This document shows, one piece after another, positions 1 to 10,234 of a stretch of 51,204 bases of DNA. Below the pieces are notes generated by a model. The model did no database searches and was not told the DNA's origin. It was given only the letters and a program-made list of their open reading frames with translations. Source of the DNA: Asterionellopsis glacialis (lineage: Eukaryota > Bacillariophyta > Plagiogrammaphyceae > Rhaphoneidales > Asterionellopsidaceae); contig WKLE02001996.1 in the NCBI GenBank assembly GCA_014885115.2, forward strand, positions 26,312 to 77,515, written 5' to 3'. The position numbers and the translations under genes are program-made. Each line of letters begins with the position of its first letter. Position 1 is the stretch's first letter.

Positions 1-1473
1 GAAATTTACAGTGTACACTTCCGGCGCAATCTTGTTGGAGTATACTTCTTTCTTTTCAGAGACTTCCGTTCAGACGAGGCTCCACATTATTTGCCTAATA
101 GGCCTCCTGAATTACTAGGTACACTTTGCTTGAATGTACTCTTAACACCTTATGACCTCGTTTTCTGGATTTAAAATACTGTATCAGGTACTGTAAGAAT
201 AAATGCCAGTAACAAAACGAGGTCATTGCATCCGAAAAAAAATAATAATCTAGGATAAAGTCTAAATACCAGTCCAATTGACATTTACCATGTACTGTAC
301 AGTAAATATACTTTTGGGGGATTTATTTACTATTCTTGTCAATAAAGATACAGTAATACTGTACTTAAAAAGGCAAACGTACGCATATAGTAGTAGATGA
401 GGTGTCTAATTCATTATGCTACGGAGCGCATGTAAACCACGTTTGAACATGGTGCTCAAAACAAAGGGATTCTTCTCTATCCTGTATAATGTACTGTATT
501 TTAACACCTGCTAGTCTTGAAATAAAGAAAATAAATAATGATACTCCTACCTGGGAGTTGTCTGAAAATCGAAATTTACGTGGAATTACGCAGATCAACC
601 GGAGTCTTGGCCGTACAGGTACTGTACTACTGTTTATTCTTTACTAAACCTTGTACCAAGGTACCAGTTGTTCTTTATCTGAGTTAGTGTACCAGGTACC
701 AGGTACGGTAGTAAGGTACCTGGTAGCTTACTAAAAAGATTTAGGAAAAACTGGAAATGCAGGTACCAGGTACTACTACTGTACAAAAGATTTCTCAGGA
801 AGTTTTATTTCACCAGTTCCGATTAATCCTTAGGACAGTACAAAAAAATTTCGATTTTCAGACAACTCCCTGATACCTGTAATGATTGGTCAAGAGGATC
901 AACGTTGTCATTGAACATTAGTGGGATGATGCATACTCATGCATCGTAGTGGTTCCAAGGCTTTTCAAAATTATTTACTCCGTACCTGGTATACCAGGTA
1001 CTCTGATGCCTGAAGCTATATAAATTTGAACGAAGATGACCCGAAATCCCAGAAAAGGTAAATACAAGTTGTATTTAACGGTACATGATGTACCAGACAC
1101 CAGGTGCTATTTCTAGCAGGAACTCCGGACTAGTTCAGCCTCTGGTATCAGTAAAAGGCACTGTACTTTTACTTCAGCTGGAGAGACATTCAAAAAGATG
1201 TCGTAATTATTTAAGAACCAAGTACGACAGTTCGCACGACATCTCTCTTGCTTTTTGTAGTAGAAATATTACTCGGTAGCATTAGAACAAAGAAAAACGA
1301 AACAACAGGTCCAGAACACTATAGGACTCTCTCTCATTTCACAAATCAAAACTGCACCAAACGACTTCCTCAAGATCAACAGTAACAAAGGTCTATAGGA
1401 CACAACCCTCCAAGAAAGGCATTTTGATTGATTCCTGAACAAAATAGATTTTACTCTACTTCTTAACACCAAG
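1..1473. other. Intergenic, repeat-rich
   Basis: No convincing gene is visible. The stretch is AT-rich with many short palindromic words built from TACCAGGTA/TACCTGGTA (690-705, 717-725, 764-772, 983-1000) and TACTGTAC. A 318-bp inverted-repeat element lies at 553-870 and is listed separately. Short open frames here (e.g. 1085-1279) have no recognisable protein character. Confidence 0.6.
553..870. mobile_element. MITE-like element with perfect 25-bp terminal inverted repeats
   Basis: The 25 bases at 553-577 (beginning gggagttgtctg) are an exact reverse complement of 846-870 (ending cagacaactccc). The 318-bp interval has no ORF of note and is filled with GGTACC/TACCAGGTA words. Non-coding DNA between perfect inverted ends is the structure of a MITE or of a decayed DNA transposon. 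I could not identify a clean target-site duplication: TGATAC occurs near both ends (ending 546 on the left, starting 871 on the right) but is not immediately adjacent on the left. It could instead be a large hairpin-forming repeat. Confidence 0.55.
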
Positions 1474-1761
1474 ATGACACTCATCTCCCACCTTACAATG
1501 CTCTTACTATTGGTAGGCGCAATGACAGCAAGAGCATCTGTTTTCCAAACAAATCTCAATAAATGGGATATTCAATTTGTCTACTCCTTCAGAAGCGAAC
1601 TGAATGCTACGTCTAGTGATAGACTCCAACCTGTTGATATGACCCAAGATCTCTCGAATCAAAACACAAATACTCAAGAGCACTTTCAAAGAAACGTTTC
1701 TCCTATTTTTATGGAGGATGGAAAATCTAGAATGGGTTCGATCTTTAGATATGATATATAG
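1474..1761 (+). CDS. Small predicted secreted protein, possible fragment of a BspA/DUF285-type repeat protein
   Basis: A 95-aa frame starting MTLISHLTMLLLLVGAMTARAS, which looks like a cleavable signal peptide (hydrophobic core about residues 5-16, Ala-rich end near 18-21). Directly after it, residues around 23-38 (VFQTNLNKWDIQFV) resemble one degenerate unit of the BspA/DUF285 repeat, whose pattern is F-N-x-D/N-L/I-x-x-W-D-V-x-x-V. The rest is Asn/Gln/Ser-rich with no motif. DUF285 proteins usually carry many such units, so if the resemblance is real this is a fragment or relic. An overlapping minus-strand frame (1269-1559) has no recognisable features. Existence as a gene is uncertain. Confidence 0.3.
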   Translation: MTLISHLTMLLLLVGAMTARASVFQTNLNKWDIQFVYSFRSELNATSSDRLQPVDMTQDLSNQNTNTQEHFQRNVSPIFMEDGKSRMGSIFRYDI

Positions 1762-2830
1762 TCTTTAGAAGCGACAGTGAATACAGCACTCGAAAAATAG
1801 AAGAATTATACAGAAAGCTGCTCTACACATGTTCTGAAATGCTGAGAAAAACAATGGTCATACAAAATACACAAAATTTTCTGATCATTTAAAATTTTAG
1901 AATGCTCGACTAAACTTTGATAGAAATTTCATTTATCTCCATAGACTTCATGAGCGTTGTGTTGTTTCTTTTTCTTTCGAAATCTGCAGTTGTGAATTTG
2001 GCTTCTCATGGTTTCAGTTTGGTCATTTTCTACACGCATATATGCCGTCGGTTTTTCCCTGCGTGCACGTACCCGCCAAGACCAAGATGCGACAAAAATT
2101 ACACCGAAAATGACTCTAATCCTGTTTTTCTTGCTCGTTTCCGAGTGACCTCTAGGGATAGTGACCATTTAACGAGTGTAGACCATGAAAGGCAGTATCA
2201 TGGTCGTCGTCAAAAATTACAAAAGAGAGAGGGTAAAACAGTTGAGTCAAAAAGTAAAACATTGAAACCATGATGACAACGTTTGATGAATGAATGAAGG
2301 CCAGAAAGAATATTGGTGATCGATGGCATTATGCAGTACACAGGACAAAAGTTCAAGACAGAAATGTTGGCGAAGTCAAACTATTTGAGTAGAACAAAAT
2401 AGCTCTTCTTGGAATCACAAACGAGAACCAACAAGTAACTGGTGTGTAACGTAGGTGTTGTTATTGTGTCATGAAGCTTGGAAGAGTTAGTTCCACATGT
2501 GATTCTATCTGACCGTTACATGATTTGTACTCACGGCAATATCTTATATCCAGGGGTTTGTTTTGTATGATCATCATTTGAAGGAAAAAGAAGAAGAAAA
2601 AAAAACACAGTGTTGAATGTATACAACCAAAGCTCTTTCTTAATACAAGTTTACAAAAAATGGTGTCAAAGTATACATATTAGGCGTGCAAAGCCTTTCT
2701 CTTGTTTGTTCTCTCTATCTCGCTTTCTATCTCTTTTTCTTATCTTTCGTTCTTGTTTCTCGTTTACTATCTTTGCTATATTCTTTGCTTTTCATCTCAT
2801 GTGTTTTTTTAATTTCACATTGTATTTTTG
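1762..2830. other. Intergenic, 3' of the RRGS-repeat gene
   Basis: No supported gene. Two overlapping open frames near 1917-2273 on opposite strands look like chance frames. Positions 2690-2830 are pyrimidine-rich on the plus strand and lie just downstream of the minus-strand gene ending at 2831, so they probably contain its 3' UTR. Confidence 0.5.
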
Positions 2831-5449
2831 TTATGCTGCAAATGCATGATCATTCTTGAAATTGACGGTATTGCTTTTCCTTGTTCTGGAAGGGAATCCA
2901 CATATCAAATCATCGTCATCTCTCTCATCATTTATCAGTGTACTTTTTTCATCCTCCTTCTTGTCTTCTTCTTCTTCAAGTACAGGGTCGTCATTACCAT
3001 TGCACGTGCATTTACTACCATCATCATCCGAATCGGAAACACAATCATCACCAAAATCAACCAATAATTCACCCAATTGATCTTGTGTCAAGACAAAAAT
3101 TGAATCACGCTCTTCACTCTTTGTAGGTGGGACGTAACTACCCACATGACTACCACGACGTACAGCTCGTCGTCCTCTTACATGAGATGGTGTCTTGTTG
3201 TTCTTGTTGTTGTTGTGTTCTTGTTCTTCTTGCGGTGGTGGTGGTTGATAATCATCAAGAGTAGCAGGAACCAAGGATAGAGTTTCCACAAGAGGTTTAT
3301 TACAATCTTTTGTAATAACTGGTGGTTGTTGATGCATCATGGATGTTACACAACTTCCACGACGTCTTACTCTACTCCGTGGTGGTGATGGTGATGGTTG
3401 ATCTTGCTGTTGGGATGGTTCAGGAGAAGTCGAAGAATAGGAAGGATATAATGCCTGCCGTTCTTCTTCTTCTTCTTCTTCTTGCTGTTGATGTGAATGC
3501 CGCATTTGCCATGGCTGTTCCTTGTCTTCATGAAGATTGGATTCCTTACTTTCTGCACTGGCAAGATCAGTATCACTATCCGTAGTAGTAGTAGTAGTAG
3601 TAATTGGAGGATAGTATTTTGTACAAGGTGGTGATGCTGATGCTACTGCCATGGATGGAAATTGTGGTGGATGTTGTTGTAACATGGTAGTGACACAACT
3701 TCCACGACGAAATGTCCTTCGACTTTGTCTTGGTGGCATAATGTCATCTTCCTCTTGCAGCTGTTTCTTCTCTGGTGGTGGTGGTCCTTGGTATTCTTCT
3801 AAAGAAGCAATAGATGGAATATGATCTACCGAAAGACTATAGTTTGAAGATTGTGATGGTGAGGATACTGTCTCTTGCTGCATTTGTTGTAGTTGATGTC
3901 CTTCTGAATCTTGTTCATCGTGGCGACCTGGTACTGTTTCTGCAAAACCTATTTGGTCCCACTGCTGCTGCTGCTGTTGTTGTGCTTCTTCTTGTTGTTG
4001 TTGCTCCACGACAGCCGCATACGAATCGTTGGCAACAGCACTATCGACAGCAGCAGTGGCATGATTATAGTCAGATGGAAATTGTGGTGCCTGTTGTTGC
4101 AACATGGTAGTCACACAACTGCCACGACGTACAGTTCGTCTTCTTGGTCTTGGACTACAATCATTATTTACCGGTTCTTCTGCTTGTTGTTGTTGTTGTT
4201 GTTGTTGCTGCTGCTGTGGTGATGGTGGTGCCAAATACTCAGGAGTAGTACTAATATTACTATCGGATGGAAATTCAGGTGGTTTTTGTTGGAACATGGT
4301 TGTAACACAACTACCACGACGTCGAGTCCTTCGTCTCATTGGTACTTCTTGTTCCTGTTGTGGCTCTGATTCTTGTTCCTGTTGTTGATGATCATTACCA
4401 TGTCCATTATAATTATAATAAGTATGCTCCATCTCATGAGTACCTTTCTTTTCAATGTGTTGTTGTTGTTGATCCTTATTCATGGTTGTTGTTGCAAGTG
4501 TTCTTGTTTCATATGCCAATGTATTTCCTAATATTTTAGAAACATTAGGATTTAATGGATCTTCCGTCAACACAACACGATCCTGTGAAGGTAATCTTGC
4601 TAAACAACTTTGACGACGAGGGACTCCATCAGCATCCGTATTTGTAGTAGACGACTCATTATTGTTGTCCTCTCCCTCTACGGTAGTTGTAGATGCAATG
4701 GTATCCATGGTACTACGTCTTGTTTGTCGCGATGAAAAAGGTGGATGAGTTTCATTGGAAGACAAGGAAGAATTGTTGTAGTATGATTCATACTGATGAT
4801 GATGATTATGATGAACAGGAGGCGATGTATCATACTCTTCTTCACAGTCTCCAGTTGCTAAATTGTTTGCCGCATGATTCGATGATGAATTAGTGTTTTT
4901 GTTGCCACCCAAAAATGACATGGCTGTACCAGAGGAATGATGACTATCGGATAATAAATCTGTATTACTTGTTGATGATGCTGTCGAAAATGCACTTGAT
5001 AATCGTCTTGTAAAGCCCATGGAAACAGCTCGTAATCTGGAAACACTCGATTTATCTACCGATTGTTGTTGATTTTGTTTTTGCAATGGATAAATATTCC
5101 CATCCGAAGCACGACGACGATTACGACGACGACTCCCACTTTGTCCAGTAGTGTTGCTATTGTCCAACGATTCTCGATGTAATTTCAAAAACTTTTGTGT
5201 TTCTGCTGACACACTTGCACTTGTCGTGCATTTATTCACTTTTAAATGTTCTTTCAATTCTTGAAATAATAAAGAATCTTCTACAAAGACGGCCGAAGAG
5301 TTATTATGAGTTGCAGTGTCCAACAGCACGGGTGTCGAGAATGTAAATGGTCCAGCAGAAGAAGACTGCTGGTGCTGTTGTTCTGATTTCCCTGGTAGAA
5401 TCAATTCCGACAAGGATGCTATACTTGATATACTTGATATTCGATTCAT
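2831..5449 (-). CDS. Low-complexity RRGSCVTTM-repeat protein, AA-terminal family
   Basis: An 872-aa single-exon protein of no family I recognise. It has no signal peptide or membrane segment and is probably cytosolic or nuclear and largely disordered. Five diverged repeats each carry Arg-Arg-Gly-Ser: RRGSCVTTM near residues 377-385, 441-449 and 581-589, RRGSCVTSM at 696-704, and RRGSHVGSY at 764-771. Several are preceded by an (E/D)Y-x-x-PPxP stretch and followed by QQxPPQFPSD. Other RRxS sites lie at RRRAS (111-115), RRLS (148-151), RRST (244-247) and RRQS (278-281). Such sites are the consensus of PKA-like basophilic kinases, so the protein may be a multisite phosphorylation substrate (inference). 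PolyQ tracts (412-422, 490-496) come from CAG/CAA microsatellites. Residues 56-70 (VEDSLLFQELKEHLK) and the C-terminus (DDLICGFPS...DHAFAA) match the protein at 9047-10234. The start at 5449 is the first Met and gives MNRIxxI, also seen in that paralogue. Confidence 0.8.
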   Translation of the reverse strand: MNRISSISSIASLSELILPGKSEQQHQQSSSAGPFTFSTPVLLDTATHNNSSAVFVEDSLLFQELKEHLKVNKCTTSASVSAETQKFLKLHRESLDNSNTTGQSGSRRRNRRRASDGNIYPLQKQNQQQSVDKSSVSRLRAVSMGFTRRLSSAFSTASSTSNTDLLSDSHHSSGTAMSFLGGNKNTNSSSNHAANNLATGDCEEEYDTSPPVHHNHHHQYESYYNNSSLSSNETHPPFSSRQTRRSTMDTIASTTTVEGEDNNNESSTTNTDADGVPRRQSCLARLPSQDRVVLTEDPLNPNVSKILGNTLAYETRTLATTTMNKDQQQQHIEKKGTHEMEHTYYNYNGHGNDHQQQEQESEPQQEQEVPMRRRTRRRGSCVTTMFQQKPPEFPSDSNISTTPEYLAPPSPQQQQQQQQQQQAEEPVNNDCSPRPRRRTVRRGSCVTTMLQQQAPQFPSDYNHATAAVDSAVANDSYAAVVEQQQQEEAQQQQQQQWDQIGFAETVPGRHDEQDSEGHQLQQMQQETVSSPSQSSNYSLSVDHIPSIASLEEYQGPPPPEKKQLQEEDDIMPPRQSRRTFRRGSCVTTMLQQHPPQFPSMAVASASPPCTKYYPPITTTTTTTDSDTDLASAESKESNLHEDKEQPWQMRHSHQQQEEEEEEERQALYPSYSSTSPEPSQQQDQPSPSPPRSRVRRRGSCVTSMMHQQPPVITKDCNKPLVETLSLVPATLDDYQPPPPQEEQEHNNNKNNKTPSHVRGRRAVRRGSHVGSYVPPTKSEERDSIFVLTQDQLGELLVDFGDDCVSDSDDDGSKCTCNGNDDPVLEEEEDKKEDEKSTLINDERDDDDLICGFPSRTRKSNTVNFKNDHAFAA
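3463..4220. repeat. Trinucleotide microsatellites inside the RRGS-repeat gene
   Basis: Several in-frame triplet arrays are present: TTC at about 3463-3481, GTA at about 3583-3602, and TTG/CTG runs around 3961-3985 and 4180-4215. They encode Glu, Thr and Gln tracts on the minus strand. Slippage here would change tract length without breaking the frame, so length polymorphism between strains is likely. Confidence 0.75.
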
Positions 5450-8400
5450 ATTGCAGTATATTAGTTAGTATACGTACAGTAGATAGTTTCGAAAATACGA
5501 GTCTACAATGGCGCTAATCGTAAAACACTTTTTGCTGACGTTGTTCAAGTGTTCGCTTCTTCTTTTCTATTTTACGGCAAACAAGCAAAATTGAAGGAAA
5601 AGAAAAAAAGAGAACAGAATGAATCACCACACGATTTCAAACTTCATTCACTTTCTTGTCTTATACTGCTTGCTTTGCTTTTGCCTTGCCTTGTGCAACA
5701 CTTCACAAGAGTAGACGTGTCAAACAATCTTTAAAACAAAAAACGAGATGTGTCTTGTCGTACAAAATTAATTGCACATGTAAAATAGTACAACACGACC
5801 TTTATATATAGAATCGCGAGTTTCACAACGCACACACTAAAATATACACCGGTAGGACAAGACGGATAGTGTTTATTGCAGCTGCCGTATCGTAGTCAAT
5901 CAACAAAGTTATTTCTCAATTGAAAACAAATTGGATTTCCCGTGAGTACCGTTTCGATATCCTTGTGATTTTCTTACCCTCCTTCTGGTCCGTTCTACAG
6001 ATCTCAATTGTAGCCTCCCGTACAAGAATAACAAAACCCCGAACTATCAGTGAGGAATGAAGTTTCTCCGGACGATGCGACAAGAACAGTTTTAGTTCTC
6101 CAGAAACTCAAACTAACTCATGTACAGTAATCTCGATAGTTTTACTCGAAACATACTAAGAAATAAATTCCTTTCTGTCCAAATACAGAGAGATATCTCC
6201 TTGAAGAGTAGTATTTAGGGTTTGCAATTTCTTAACGAGTTCACACTGTACCTAATAATACTTAAATATCCGTGAATACTGGATCCGAACACTGACTTTG
6301 AAAGTAATAATTTAGTACTGACGAATCATTCAAAACCAAAAAGACATATAACGTAAAATTCCACCTTACGTCACTAAATGCTTAGGGCATTTTTTGATAC
6401 AGAAACATCGTTTTGTCTTTTAAGAATTCGATGGATATGAACCAAGACTTACATCAGTTACATAATACTCTTAACTCTAAAGTACTGTACTTTTTGAATA
6501 CCAGGCATCCTACACGATTCTACGAAGCGTTTTTTCCATTGTGTGACCCAGTCATGTGCCCCTCCACAGATCCGATGCAGATAGGATCGAAAATACGTAG
6601 TGGCTAAAAAATCCAAACTACCCTTTTTGTATCTACCATGTATTATACATTGTTGAATGTATTAATACTCCATAAAGGAACAAATTCTACATTCGGGAAT
6701 CGATGTCCTTTGGTACAAAAGGTCTTTTACGACCATAATCAAAAAGGCCCAATTATCTTACTTTCCCAAACTTACCTGGCAGATCACGTCTGTATAATAA
6801 AATTCTGAGTTGTACAGGAACAGGTATGAGTACGTGGCCATTGAACACCATACCAGAGAAACACCCATAAATGTGCATGCAGTATTGATGGATTTTGCAC
6901 ACTCTGCGTAGTATAATGTATCTTCGCTAAAGTTCGCGTCACGCCAGCATCACTTTTTTTCTTGAACTACTACTAACTGGAAAGCCCCTGTTTGGGTTAG
7001 TCATGCTATGCTGGCTCGGATCCGTAATATTACTTCGTACACATTGTTTCGTAGTCAAATTGCAATATTCATTCACTGTACCAACATCTTTTATTATATT
7101 TCCTGCCATAAGTTCAATAACTTGAATATATGGAACTTTTACCTAAGAGTGCAGCTACTGACTTTCTTACCTTTCATTTTATGATGCAGATAATTAAAGT
7201 ACTGGGAGTAATCTTGCCGGCGCGCAAAACCTAGGCTTGCATTGCATTGCAGTATTTCCTATACTGTAGTCCTACTAGATTTTACAGTACTTTTTTCTGA
7301 AAAAATTAGTATGAGCAAAATACCTGGTATTGAAGAATCGCCTTTACATTATGGTCCATCCAATAGACTCCACCGCTAAATCCTACTTCTTCTACTACCT
7401 GAAACGGATGTCTTTGTAAGAACGGAATTTTTTTTTGTTCTTTTCCTTGTATTTTACAATGGTTAATTCTCAGAAAATTTCTGAAAGAAAGTGTCGAATT
7501 GAAGTATGTAATACTTAAGTGATTTATAAATATTTAAAAATGTTCAAAATTCAGGTGTTGGGGCGGGGTGTTTCTGCTGGTTGACATTCTTTTAACGAGG
7601 AAAGTATTCAAAAAAATAATCATATGTTCTACAGTTAGTACAGACTTTGAATGTTATGTGATAATTAAATAAAGTACCAGGTAAAGAAGATACCAAATGG
7701 TGTCACTATAGAGTAAAGAATGAACCAAATGGTTACTTTTTTTGTTATTATTTGATCGTGAAAGACGAAGCCAAGAGGCCATTTCGAAAAAGAAGATGGG
7801 TGTTCGGGACTCACAAAGAAATTTTTTCCTAGACTTGAAAGTATTTTGGACATTTTCCAATGATAACCTGTAATGTTCTCTACAGTAGAGAACAGACATT
7901 CAGAAAAGCAAATTCGTGAAACAGGTGTCAACAGTAGTCATAAGATGTCGATCACAACTATAAACTATGCATATCTATAATCAGATTCTCAAACAACATG
8001 ACAATCCTCCAATCATACAGTATAAGCAAGTATGAAATATGAGGAGTGTTTTAGTACTTTAGGTCTTGAAAGAGAAAAAGGTCCCCCCCCCCTGTGAACA
8101 ATATTTTTAAAAAATATAATAATAATAATGCTGGTAGTACTGTAGTCTCATTTACTCACTGTTTACTAGAATGTACACTTACTTTCTTTGACAATGATGA
8201 AGAATGCCACTTTCTTGATAGCGAACGTTCAATGTTTTTCCCTCTCATTTTATAGAACAATGGTGAGACAGGGCTGCGTAGAGGTTACAAATTTTTAATC
8301 TCTTACTTTGTAGGAGTGATTTCTTTTAAAAATAAATCTATATTGTGCACGTGCATAACTAACTACAGTAATCGTGATGTGCATTTTAAATTGTTCCTCC

Positions 8401-9046
8401 ACAGCTCTTCCCCCGCCAAACCATTAGAGGACTCCTATTATTTGACTTTTGACACCGAGAAAGAAGTTTCGTTTACAAAACTCACTGAGCCATGACACTT
8501 GCAAAAGTCTCTTTTGCGTAAGTCTTTGTTATACAAACTACCATAGGCATCACAGAAAAAGGGACACTTTAAAGTCTAGAATTCAATTTAATAGCATACA
8601 AAATAGACTGCAAGCCTGAAAAGTCTTGACACTATTTACTTAGTTCAGAACAATTCGAAAAATACTTTCTCATTTAGCTAATGTTGTATCATTTGTTGTC
8701 AACTTTTGGCACTTCTTTAACATGATAGCACCATGTGCATCATTTATTCAAGTTGACTTTTGGCACTTCTTTGACATGATGACACCATGCGTTGATTTAT
8801 CATCATAATATCCGCCAACACAATCAACCAAGCTCCACATGTCAACCCTCCCTTGAGGAGTAAAAAAAATCAGTTGGGTTCCAGGAATAAAGGTAAAGAG
8901 ATAAATAGAAGTATAGACTGCATATGATATACAAAAGTTCAAGTCCTGAATCTATACAATTTATTTTTGATAATATGTCCAACATTACTGTAGTTTCTCT
9001 CTCTTTTTGTATCTCTCTTTTTTTTCCTCATATAATTATTTTTGTT
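5450..9046. other. Intergenic, 3.6 kb without a supported gene
   Basis: It lies upstream of the gene starting at 5449 and downstream of the gene ending at 9047. All open frames are short and lack protein-like composition. Visible items are scattered TACC(A/T)GGTA words (7321-7329, 7675-7683), a C9-10 run near 8083-8092, and a 34-bp imperfect direct repeat at 8702-8735 and 8756-8789. Confidence 0.5.
8702..8789. repeat. 34-bp direct repeat, two copies
   Basis: Copies at 8702-8735 and 8756-8789 both read acttttggcacttcttt, then (a/g)acatgat, a short variable part and accatg. The 54-bp period suggests a two-unit tandem duplication. It lies about 260 bp beyond the stop of the gene at 9047-10234, so it could be in that gene's 3' flank. 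Confidence 0.7.
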
Positions 9047-10234
9047 TTATGCTGCAAAGGCATGATCTTGAACAAATTTCCTTGTTTTTGTTCTTCTTGG
9101 TTCTGATGGGAAATCACAAATTAGATCATCTTCATCATTCTCATCTTCATGGATCGTTTCTTTCTTGTTGTTCTTCTTATCGTCATCGTCGTCTTCTTCG
9201 GAGTTCCATCTTGATGATGCTTGAGATGACCCGAAACTTGATAAACTTTTTGATGATTCGAATTCAGCCACGGTTAGTAAACTTTTCATATACAGCGATC
9301 GTTCATAGTCACTACGCCATTGGCCATTTCCACAATCATAGCTATCATCATCACTATCTATTGCTGCAGCTTCACTAAGCGTAGCCGGTGCCAAGGCTAA
9401 TTTTATAGTTGCCATTTTTTCATCTAACTTTTCCATTGATAATCTTCTATGAATACGTTCACGGAATTCAACTAAATTTTCTTTCTTTGCTGCAGCAGCT
9501 GCCTCTGCTTCCTTTTGCATTTCAACTTCCTTACTAGTTGATCGTAACATTGATTTCAAGGCACTTATACTTGGTAACGGAAAGACTGGTAAATCTTTCA
9601 TGGCACTAATACTGGCAGCTACAGCAAAGGAATCAAACTTATCTGCTGTTTGCTCTTGATTTTCTCCGCTGACGCTTGATACTTCATCATCATCGTTTTC
9701 TCGGATCGCTGAATAATCGCTGCCACTATTGACAACTCTTGTATTGGTAGTATCTAAAGATGATGAACGATGATTCTTTTCTTCTTCTTCTTGTGCTAAC
9801 CGTCGTTCGTGAGCCGGTGAAAATCTTCGTCCGATAATCGAATCGGAATGCATCCGTCGAAATGGCATTTGTTTCTTTCGTTTCAAGCGTTTTAATTGAT
9901 CTTCCTTCTTCTCCACAAATTGTTGTACAGCTTCTTGTAAACATGCATTCGTCAAAACTTTTGAAGATCGTAGTTCTTTTTGTAATTCAGACCATAATAC
10001 ATCATGTTCAATTATACATTGTATGGATTCATTGTTTGCATCGGTTGCTTGACTACCAGAATTCTGAATTATTTCACATGTCTGAGGATCCGTCGGAGAA
10101 TCATCATTGTTGCTCACTGTAAGTTGACGTGCACTTTTTGTAGCCTTGAACAACCCCTGAGCAATTTGGTCCATGGTCGTTGAAGGTGCTATTTCATTGA
10201 TTCTATTCATATTAAAACTACTACCTTTCCGCAA
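9047..10234 (-). CDS. Paralogue of the RRGS-repeat protein, AA-terminal family
   Basis: A 395-aa soluble, charged, low-complexity protein of unknown function. Two blocks tie it to the protein at 2831-5449. The first is residues 74-90 (IIEHDVLWSELQKELRS), matching VEDSLLFQELKEHLK there, and followed in both by a K-x-x-T-x-A stretch and a helix ending QxF(V/L). The second is the C-terminal tail EDDLICDFPS...DHAFAA. RRxS sites occur as RRFS (136-139) and RRLS (263-266), with RRMHS at 126-130. An Ala/Glu/Lys helix lies near 235-262 and acidic tracts at 346-370. The N-terminus offers Met1 (10234) or Met9 (10210). The latter gives MNRIxEI, which aligns with the paralogue's start. The central RRGSCVTTM repeats are absent, so the family either gained them in one copy or lost them in the other. 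A nuclear or cytosolic kinase substrate is possible but only inferred. Confidence 0.8.
   Translation of the reverse strand: MRKGSSFNMNRINEIAPSTTMDQIAQGLFKATKSARQLTVSNNDDSPTDPQTCEIIQNSGSQATDANNESIQCIIEHDVLWSELQKELRSSKVLTNACLQEAVQQFVEKKEDQLKRLKRKKQMPFRRMHSDSIIGRRFSPAHERRLAQEEEEKNHRSSSLDTTNTRVVNSGSDYSAIRENDDDEVSSVSGENQEQTADKFDSFAVAASISAMKDLPVFPLPSISALKSMLRSTSKEVEMQKEAEAAAAAKKENLVEFRERIHRRLSMEKLDEKMATIKLALAPATLSEAAAIDSDDDSYDCGNGQWRSDYERSLYMKSLLTVAEFESSKSLSSFGSSQASSRWNSEEDDDDDKKNNKKETIHEDENDEDDLICDFPSEPRRTKTRKFVQDHAFAA

Noticed and set aside
1917..2273. 118-aa plus-strand frame
   Set aside because: An overlapping minus-strand frame of similar quality exists, and there is no domain or signal. Probably chance.
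3814..4539. Plus-strand Val/Leu/Cys-rich frames opposite the 872-aa gene
   Set aside because: Reverse reading of CAG/CAA and GAA triplet runs. Not real proteins.
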